Shown: piece after piece, positions 21,910 through 26,622 of the stretch
Layout of the letters: each line of letters begins with the position of its first letter
Position numbering within the stretch: position 1 is the first letter of the stretch
DNA from: an uncultured Eubacteriales bacterium
Lineage (GTDB): Bacteria; Bacillota; Clostridia; Monoglobales; Monoglobaceae
NCBI GenBank assembly: GCA_900545865.1
Contig: URAN01000036.1
Span: forward strand, 1 to 26,622
Reading direction: 5' to 3'
Length of the DNA stretch: 26,622 nucleotides
The notes under the pieces: generated by a model
Told to the model about the DNA's origin: nothing
Database searches by the model: none
The model's input: only the letters and a program-made list of their open reading frames with translations
Made by a program: the position numbers and the translations under genes

Positions 21910-23274
21910 TTGAGACAAGATTCAGACGACAGAAAAACGGGACGTCCGCGGCGCAAAACAAGGATGTCCCTTAAAATACCCGTATTGATAATCGTGTTGG
22001 TTTTGGCAGTGGTGACAACAATTGCGCTTATGCTGCCTGTATTTAACGTTGTCGAGGTTTATTGTGAGGGAAATTCCGAGGTTAAGACCGAGGATATAAT
22101 AACCGCGGCAAAACTCGAAACGGGAAAAAATATTTTTCTTGAAAATCTGGGCAGAGCAAGGCGAAGTGTTGAGTCGATAACCAATATTAAATCGGCGGAA
22201 ATACGCCGCGTTTTTCCGAACAAGATATGTATCTCCGTATCAGAGAGAGTTCCGTTCGCGTATGTGCCGTCAAACGGCGGAGTTGCGCTCGTTTCCGAGG
22301 AAGGAATTGTGCTCAAAGTTTCCGACGGCGGCGAAGCGGCGATGATTTCCGATGCCAAAACGCCAAAGTTCGATACCGCTCAAACAGACGGCGAAAAATC
22401 GGACAGCAGTAAAACGAATGACAAAAAATCGGACAGCGAAAACAAAAATTCGGATACAACCGATGATTCCGATAATAAAAATGATGATTCTTCCGACAAT
22501 AACGACTCAAACTCTGATAATAAGTCGAACGATTCGCAAAATTCGGACAAGTCCGATTCGAAAAATTCCGATAGCGGTCAAAATAATTCGGGTTCGGACA
22601 GTGCTGCCGGTCAGACGGAAAACTCCGATGTTTTGGCTGTTCCTCTTGTGTCGGGATTTGAATTGAATAACGTTAAAGAGGGTAAAAAGGCAGAGAGCGG
22701 CGATTCCGATAAGTTCAACAAGATGTATGAGCTTTGCCGCGCATTAAAGGGTGCGGAGCTTTTGAATCGGACAACATATATAAATGTTGAAAACCTCGAT
22801 GATATAACCGTGGTAATAGAAAACAGACTTGAAGTACAGCTTGCCAAGGCGGAGAATATTAATTATAGGTGCAGGTTTTTGGCAGAAGTGATAAATACCA
22901 AGCTGTCGGCGACAGAATCCGTGATTTTGGATTACAGAGGCGACGATATATACGCAATCAATCGCGATGACGGCGGCGAAAGGGTTAAAAAGACAAAGAC
23001 AAATAAGAGTACGGACAACAGTGATGGCACAACCGATAAAAAGAACGGTGCGGACACAGACGGCTCGGACAATTCGGACGATTCAACCGGTTCGAATGAT
23101 ACAAGCAGTTCAAGCAGTTCAAGCAGTTCAAGCAATTCGAGCAGTTCAAGCAATTCGAGCAATTCGAGCAGTTCAAGCAGCTCAAGCAATTCGGATAGTT
23201 CGTCATCAAAAAAGAATTCGGGTTCATCACGGACAAATTCGACCTCATCGGACGAACAAGACGAGTATCTTTAA
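21910..23274 (+). CDS. ftsQ: FtsQ/DivIB-type division protein with long Ser/Asp/Asn-rich insertion and tail
   Basis: A 454-aa bitopic protein. A basic cytoplasmic tail (1-22) and one membrane segment (23-43) are followed by a POTRA domain (about 46-115; VVEVYCEGNSEVKTEDII, then IRRVFPNKICISVSERVPFAY). The beta domain starts with SEEGIVLKVSD, is interrupted by about 100 residues of low-complexity Ser/Asp/Asn/Lys (138-240), then resumes with VPLVSGFEL and runs to about residue 351. Residues 352-454 are a second disordered tail with a long Ser run encoded by 9-bp repeats. Ordinary FtsQ/DivIB is about 230-290 aa. It starts with TTG at 21910 after GAGGT. It joins FtsL in recruiting the septal synthase. 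It is the last gene of the cluster. Confidence 0.85.
   Translation: MRQDSDDRKTGRPRRKTRMSLKIPVLIIVLVLAVVTTIALMLPVFNVVEVYCEGNSEVKTEDIITAAKLETGKNIFLENLGRARRSVESITNIKSAEIRRVFPNKICISVSERVPFAYVPSNGGVALVSEEGIVLKVSDGGEAAMISDAKTPKFDTAQTDGEKSDSSKTNDKKSDSENKNSDTTDDSDNKNDDSSDNNDSNSDNKSNDSQNSDKSDSKNSDSGQNNSGSDSAAGQTENSDVLAVPLVSGFELNNVKEGKKAESGDSDKFNKMYELCRALKGAELLNRTTYINVENLDDITVVIENRLEVQLAKAENINYRCRFLAEVINTKLSATESVILDYRGDDIYAINRDDGGERVKKTKTNKSTDNSDGTTDKKNGADTDGSDNSDDSTGSNDTSSSSSSSSSSNSSSSSNSSNSSSSSSSSNSDSSSSKKNSGSSRTNSTSSDEQDEYL
23101..23196 (+). repeat. 9-bp tandem repeats coding for the Ser run of FtsQ
   Basis: About ten 9-nt units of the types AGTTCAAGC, AATTCGAGC, AGCTCAAGC, each encoding Ser-Ser-Ser or Asn-Ser-Ser, run in phase with the frame. 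Length changes by slippage would add or remove three residues without a frameshift. Confidence 0.85.
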
Positions 23275-23310
23275 TGTGAGAATAGCGAGAAACATGTGAT
23301 TTCATATATT

Positions 23311-23350
23311 AAAAGAGCTGTGGCAAACAATACTGCCGCAGCTCTTTTTT
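23311..23350 (+). terminator. Terminator of the dcw cluster, shared with pyk
   Basis: A stem AAAAGAGCTGTGGCA with TGCCGCAGCTCTTTT (one G-T pair), an 8-nt loop, and T6 at the 3' end. It is 36 nt after the ftsQ stop. The A run on the left lets it also work for pyk from the other strand. Confidence 0.9.
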
Positions 23351-23389
23351 CGAATATCCGATTCAGCCGCAAAAGGGGGGGGAAGTGAC

Positions 23390-24802
23390 TTAAATCGTCT
23401 CGATTTTGATAAGATTTGTGTTTCCCGATTTTCCGTTGGTAATACCGCCGGTTATGACAATGCTGTCGCCCGAATTCAATTCAAGGTTTCTCTTTGCCGC
23501 CGAAAGCGCGTGGTAAAACAGAACATCGGTTGAGTTAAACTGTTCGCTGAGTACGGGTGTGACACCCCACGAAAGGGCAAGCTTATACCACACCTTTTTA
23601 TTTGTTGCCATTCCGATAATGTCTATCGGCGGACGGAATCTCGATACCATTCTGACCGTCATTCCCGACATCGATGTAACGACAATTGCCTTTGCCGCAA
23701 TATCTATCGCCATGCCGCAGGTCGCGTGCGAAATAGCATCAAGTTTGTTCTTTATCTTAAGATCCGTGTTTCTGAAACGTTTGTCATAATGTATATGAAG
23801 CTCCGCTTCTTCAACAATTTCAGACATTGTGCTGACGGTCTCGACGGGATATTTGCCTGCCGCGGTTTCGCCCGACAGCATAACCGCACTTGTACCGTCA
23901 AAAACTGCGTTTGCCACATCGGAAATCTCTGCACGCGTGGGGCGCGGATTATATATCATTGTTTCAAGCATTTCCGTTGCGGTAATAACACGTTTTCCCA
24001 AAAGACGACATTTTGTGATTATATATTTTTGTACGGCGGGAAGCTCGGCAAAGGGAATCTCAACACCCAAGTCACCGCGCGCAACCATTATTCCGTCGCA
24101 TACTTCGCATATTTCCTCAATATTATTGATGCCGGTGCGATTTTCTATTTTGGCGATGACATCGATGTTGCCGCCGCCGTTTTCGCTCAAAAAGTTATGT
24201 ATGTCAATCAGGTCTTGTTTGCACGAAACAAACGATGCCGCAACATAGTCAACGTTGTTGCGTATACCGAACAGCAAGTCCTTTTTGTCCTGTTCGCTCA
24301 AATAAACCTGATTCAATACCTTGTTCGGAAAGCTCATACTCTTTCTGTCCGAGAGTGTACCGCCGACAATGACTTTGCATACGATGTCGGTATCTTTGAT
24401 TTCTTTGACCTCGAGGATAACAAGTCCGTTATTGATTAAAACCCTGTCACCGACAGAGAGGTCGTTTACCAAACCTTTATAACTTACCGAGACAATGTTT
24501 TCATCGCCCTGAACATCGCGCGTGGTAAGAGTGAATGTATCGCCGTCATTGATTGTAACGCTTGAATTTTTAAAGGTCTTGATTCTGTATTCGGGTCCTT
24601 TTGTATCAAGCATAATGGCAATGGGAAGATTAAGCTCTTCGCGTACCGATTTTATCATATTGATTTTAGCGAGGTGTTCCTCGTGCGTGCCGTGCGAAAA
24701 ATTCAGACGCGCAACATTTAAACCGGCATTACACATATTGATAAAAACCTGTTTGTCGGTGCTTGCCGGGCCTATTGTACATACAATTTTTGTCTTCCTC
24801 AT
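23390..24802 (-). CDS. pyk: Pyruvate kinase
   Basis: A 470-aa glycolytic enzyme converting phosphoenolpyruvate and ADP to pyruvate and ATP. Conserved segments are KIVCTIGPAS at the N-terminus, ARLNFSHG, MLDTKGPEYR, DVIAKIENRTGINNI with the catalytic Lys, MVARGDLGVEIP, and ATEMLETMIYNPRPTRAE. It ends after the allosteric C domain without the extra PEP-utilising-type domain seen in Bacillus pyruvate kinase. The ribosome binding site is AAAGGAG 7 nt upstream. It is preceded by a structured leader of about 190 nt and is convergent with the dcw cluster. Confidence 0.97.
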   Translation of the reverse strand: MRKTKIVCTIGPASTDKQVFINMCNAGLNVARLNFSHGTHEEHLAKINMIKSVREELNLPIAIMLDTKGPEYRIKTFKNSSVTINDGDTFTLTTRDVQGDENIVSVSYKGLVNDLSVGDRVLINNGLVILEVKEIKDTDIVCKVIVGGTLSDRKSMSFPNKVLNQVYLSEQDKKDLLFGIRNNVDYVAASFVSCKQDLIDIHNFLSENGGGNIDVIAKIENRTGINNIEEICEVCDGIMVARGDLGVEIPFAELPAVQKYIITKCRLLGKRVITATEMLETMIYNPRPTRAEISDVANAVFDGTSAVMLSGETAAGKYPVETVSTMSEIVEEAELHIHYDKRFRNTDLKIKNKLDAISHATCGMAIDIAAKAIVVTSMSGMTVRMVSRFRPPIDIIGMATNKKVWYKLALSWGVTPVLSEQFNSTDVLFYHALSAAKRNLELNSGDSIVITGGITNGKSGNTNLIKIETI

Positions 24803-24887
24803 TTTTTGCTCCTTTAGGTCATGTATTCGGTAATATAACTAAATTAAGATATTTCCCGCCCCAGTAGGCGGCGAATTCCGCTTATTT

Positions 24888-24921
24888 TTTTCAGTGACGG
24901 GATACAATCCCTCACTGAAAA
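24888..24921 (-). promoter_or_regulatory. Stem-loop in the pyk 5' leader
   Basis: TTTTCAGTGA (24888-24897) pairs with TCACTGAAAA (24912-24921), continuing with GGGAT/ATCCC around a 3-nt loop and one bulged C, 15 bp in all. In the pyk transcript it is followed by A7, not U, so it is not a terminator for pyk. It lies about 75 nt after the expected start and 85 nt before the ATG. Confidence 0.55.
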
Positions 24922-24999
24922 CGTTGAATGACGGAACGTTCAGCCCCTTATTGAACCGCATATCGCTTTTTAGATAAATCAAAAATAACCTCACTATAA

Positions 25000-25028
25000 A
25001 TTATACTACTAAAATTGCAAAAAAGCAA
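25000..25028 (-). promoter_or_regulatory. Promoter of pyk
   Basis: On the minus strand TTGCTT (25028-25023), exact 17-nt spacer, TATAAT (25005-25000). The expected transcription start is near 24993, giving a leader of about 190 nt. Confidence 0.7.
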
Positions 25029-25101
25029 GTTAATCCCAAGTAAAATATATGATGAATTTAATTATAATTCAAGTAATGTTGCACAAAATTTTAATTCGGT
25101 G

Positions 25102-25131
25102 TTGTAACATAATGCCCTGCTGTGATATAAT
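25102..25131 (+). promoter_or_regulatory. Promoter of the yitT-type gene
   Basis: TTGTAA (25102-25107), 18-nt spacer, TATAAT (25126-25131), about 37 nt before the chosen start. Confidence 0.65.
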
Positions 25132-25167
25132 ATAAAAAAGTATTATTTCAAAAAGGGGATGACAAGG

Positions 25168-26136
25168 ATGACGAATGAAGGTATGACGATTGCAAAGAGT
25201 AAGGATAAAGCAAGAGAGTCAAAACCGATAAATAAAGAGAGCGGGCATTGCAACCGAGAATGGAAAGACGAAATTAAGGGGATGAGTATTAAAAACTTTA
25301 TTATGTTGTTTTTATCGGGAGTGATAAATGCAATCGGAGTAACGATTTTTATCGCGCCCGTCAATCTGTACGACAGCGGCATATCGGGAACATCGATTCT
25401 TTTGTCACAGCTCACCCCCGAATATCTGTCACTTTCCGTTTTCCTGATTGCGCTGAACGTTCCGCTGTTTTTGTTCGGATTAAAACGCCAGGGGGCGGCG
25501 TTTACAATATACGCAATTTTTGCGGTTGCGATTTACTCAATATCGGCGTGGCTGATAACAGACGTTCTTCCCGTGGATGTAAGTATCGCGTCACCGCTTG
25601 CCGGTGATGACTTGCTGCTTTGCGCACTGTTCGGCGGTATGATTTCGGGAATAGGCAGCGGTCTTTCCATAAGATACGGCGGCGCAATGGACGGGATAGA
25701 GGTAATAGCGGTTATATTCGCCAAACGAATAGGGATAACGGTCGGAACTTTTGTTATGGGATATAATGTGATATTATATCTTGCGAGCGGTGTAATTTTA
25801 AAGAGCTGGATTTTGCCGTTGTATTCAATAGTAACATATGCGGCGGCGCTCAAAACGATAGACTTTATCGTTGAGGGTATAGACCGTTCAAAGGCGGCTT
25901 TGATAGTGACAAATAAACCCGATATAATATGCGAAAAGCTGTCGGATGAATTTGAATGCGGTATTACTCTTATGGAAGCAAAAGGCTATTATTCGAATTC
26001 GGATAAAACCGTAATATATATAATAGTGAACCGCTTTCAGATAACAAAACTCAGGACAATGATACATCGGCTCGATAAAAAAGCGTACATATCCATATCC
26101 GAGGTTGCCGATGTTTTCAGCTCATCGACAAAATAA
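25168..26136 (+). CDS. YitT-family integral membrane protein
   Basis: A 322-aa membrane protein with about five to six hydrophobic segments between residues about 45 and 225, and a soluble C-terminal domain of about 80 residues (the DUF2179-like part: SKAALIVTNKPDIICEKLSDE, GITLMEAKGYYSNSDKTVIYI and the ISEVADVF ending). The GSGLSIRYGGAMDGIEVIA segment is typical of the family. YitT proteins are widespread in Firmicutes and their substrate is not known. I prefer the ATG at 25168, with AAGGGG 9 nt upstream, over 25159, which overlaps the ribosome binding site. The N-terminal 40 residues are charged and longer than usual. Confidence 0.85.
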   Translation: MTNEGMTIAKSKDKARESKPINKESGHCNREWKDEIKGMSIKNFIMLFLSGVINAIGVTIFIAPVNLYDSGISGTSILLSQLTPEYLSLSVFLIALNVPLFLFGLKRQGAAFTIYAIFAVAIYSISAWLITDVLPVDVSIASPLAGDDLLLCALFGGMISGIGSGLSIRYGGAMDGIEVIAVIFAKRIGITVGTFVMGYNVILYLASGVILKSWILPLYSIVTYAAALKTIDFIVEGIDRSKAALIVTNKPDIICEKLSDEFECGITLMEAKGYYSNSDKTVIYIIVNRFQITKLRTMIHRLDKKAYISISEVADVFSSSTK

Positions 26137-26159
26137 GAAGTTTAAGTGATTTTATTTTG

Positions 26160-26198
26160 AGAGGTATAGCGGAAATTTATGTCCGCTATACCTCTTTT
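26160..26198 (+). terminator. Terminator of the yitT-type gene overlapping the sigK end
   Basis: A 14-bp perfect stem (26160-26173 with 26182-26195; AGAGGTATAGCGGA and its complement), an 8-nt loop and a short T run. The sigK stop codon (26188-26186) and last codons lie in its right arm. Confidence 0.85.
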
Positions 26199-26622
26199 AT
26201 GCCCTTGCCGAGCTTGCCGACTGCCTTTTTTTCGATTCTCGAAACATATGAACGTGAAATATTGAGCAGTTTTGCGACTTCGCGCTGGGTATATGCCTTT
26301 GTGCCGCCAATGCCATAGCGCAAAATAATAACCTTTCGTTCGCGTTCGTCAAGCTCGGATTTGATATTTTCATAAAGCTGACGAACTTGAATATCGGTGT
26401 TTATTTTGTCAAAAATATCAGCAGTGTCGCTTTTTAAAATATCAATCAGCATAATCTGATTGCCTTCTTTATCAACCCCGATTGTTTCGCTCAGCGAAAC
26501 ATCGCCCTGAGTCTTTTTCTGTGTCCTCATCAGCATAAGTATTTCATTATCAACACAGCGCGCGGCATATGTGGCGAGACGTGTGCCTTTTGAGGGGTCA
26601 AAGCTGGTGATGCCTTTGATTA
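26186..26622 (-). CDS. sigK: RNA polymerase sigma-K factor, C-terminal part (runs off the window)
   Basis: 145 codons of a sigma-70 family factor are visible; the N-terminus is beyond position 26622. The first visible residues, IKGITSFDPSKGTRLATYAARC, continue with VDNEILMLMR, the conserved region 2 of sporulation sigma factors, followed by DVSLSETIGVDKEGNQIMLI and region 4 (LDERERKVIILRYGI and NISRSYVSRIEKKAV). The combination of KGTRLATYAARC, 'DKEGN-x-I-x-LIDILKS' and 'SRSYVSRIEK' fits SigK better than SigE. SigK drives late mother-cell transcription during spore coat formation. The visible part is not interrupted by a skin-type element. The gene ends inside the facing terminator. Confidence 0.88.
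   Translation of the reverse strand, partial: IKGITSFDPSKGTRLATYAARCVDNEILMLMRTQKKTQGDVSLSETIGVDKEGNQIMLIDILKSDTADIFDKINTDIQVRQLYENIKSELDERERKVIILRYGIGGTKAYTQREVAKLLNISRSYVSRIEKKAVGKLGKGIKEV

Larger units (their letters stand above)
24803..25158. other. Structured pyk leader and divergent promoters
   Basis: A 356-nt region without a gene. From left to right it holds the pyk ribosome binding site, a 5' leader with a strong stem-loop (24888-24921), the pyk promoter (25000-25028), an AT-rich centre and the yitT promoter (25102-25131). Confidence 0.7.

Noticed and set aside
22932..23189. Minus-strand reading frame with many Leu-Glu-Leu repeats (LELLELLELL)
   Set aside because: It is the complement of the FtsQ Ser-repeat region; the leucine-rich look follows from the 9-bp repeat, not from a real leucine-rich protein.
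23101..23196. Short tandem repeats considered as a CRISPR or iteron array
   Set aside because: Units are only 9 bp, have no spacers and are in frame within ftsQ.
23375..23382. Run of eight G next to the pyk stop codon as a phase-variation tract
   Set aside because: It is outside the coding sequence and beside no promoter, so no switching effect is apparent; sequencing error is also possible.
24888..24921. pyk leader hairpin as a known riboswitch
   Set aside because: I recognise no conserved riboswitch core in the leader, only stems.

Overview
The window looks like a spore-forming, Gram-positive Clostridia-type bacterium. The evidence is a division and cell wall (dcw) cluster opening with mraZ-rsmH, a MurE with the DNPR signature of meso-diaminopimelate peptidoglycan, a phoH-ybeY-era-yqzL-recO operon in Firmicutes style, the late sporulation sigma factor SigK at the right edge, strong purine-rich ribosome binding sites, and AT-rich promoters close to the sigma-A consensus. 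No rRNA, tRNA, CRISPR array, transposase or phage structural operon was found. The species cannot be named from sequence alone.

Left part (1-5400) is accessory and regulatory. It starts with a small antitoxin-tail-like ORF and its terminator. Next, on the minus strand, is a broken barnase-type toxin gene followed by an intact barstar-type inhibitor gene. Then come a TetR-type regulator (+), a DeoR-type regulator (-) divergent from a HAD phosphatase (+), a repeat-rich stretch, and a minus-strand pair encoding a ferredoxin-like QueG-related protein and a hotdog acyl-CoA thioesterase. A dispersed element with perfect terminal inverted repeats lies at 5223-5306; a second, inverted copy is at 13760-13847.

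Middle left (5391-8892) is one minus-strand operon, phoH-ybeY-era-yqzL-recO, for RNA/ribosome maturation and DNA repair. It has a consensus promoter, and four of its junctions overlap or nearly do. It diverges from the dcw cluster.

The dcw cluster (9040-23350, +) reads mraZ, rsmH, ftsL-like, class B PBP with two PASTA domains, murE, murF, mraY, ftsW/spoVE, murG, murA, ftsQ/divIB. A promoter and four 10-nt MraZ-type boxes precede mraZ. The enzymes build lipid II (MurE, MurF, MraY, MurG, with MurA at the first step), and FtsW plus the PBP polymerise and cross-link it. FtsL and FtsQ are the bitopic divisome proteins that go with them. murD, murC, murB, ftsA and ftsZ are not here. FtsQ carries a roughly 100-residue Ser/Asp/Asn-rich insertion and a similar tail partly encoded by 9-bp tandem repeats. 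The cluster ends at a strong terminator facing pyruvate kinase (-).

Right part (23390-26622) holds pyk with a long structured leader, a divergent YitT-family membrane protein (+), and the 3' part of sigK (-). The most unusual observations are the toxin remnant with a surviving immunity gene, the inverted-repeat element whose two copies differ by a matched base pair in both arms, the 56-nt tandem units each followed by a different hairpin, and the modified FtsQ.
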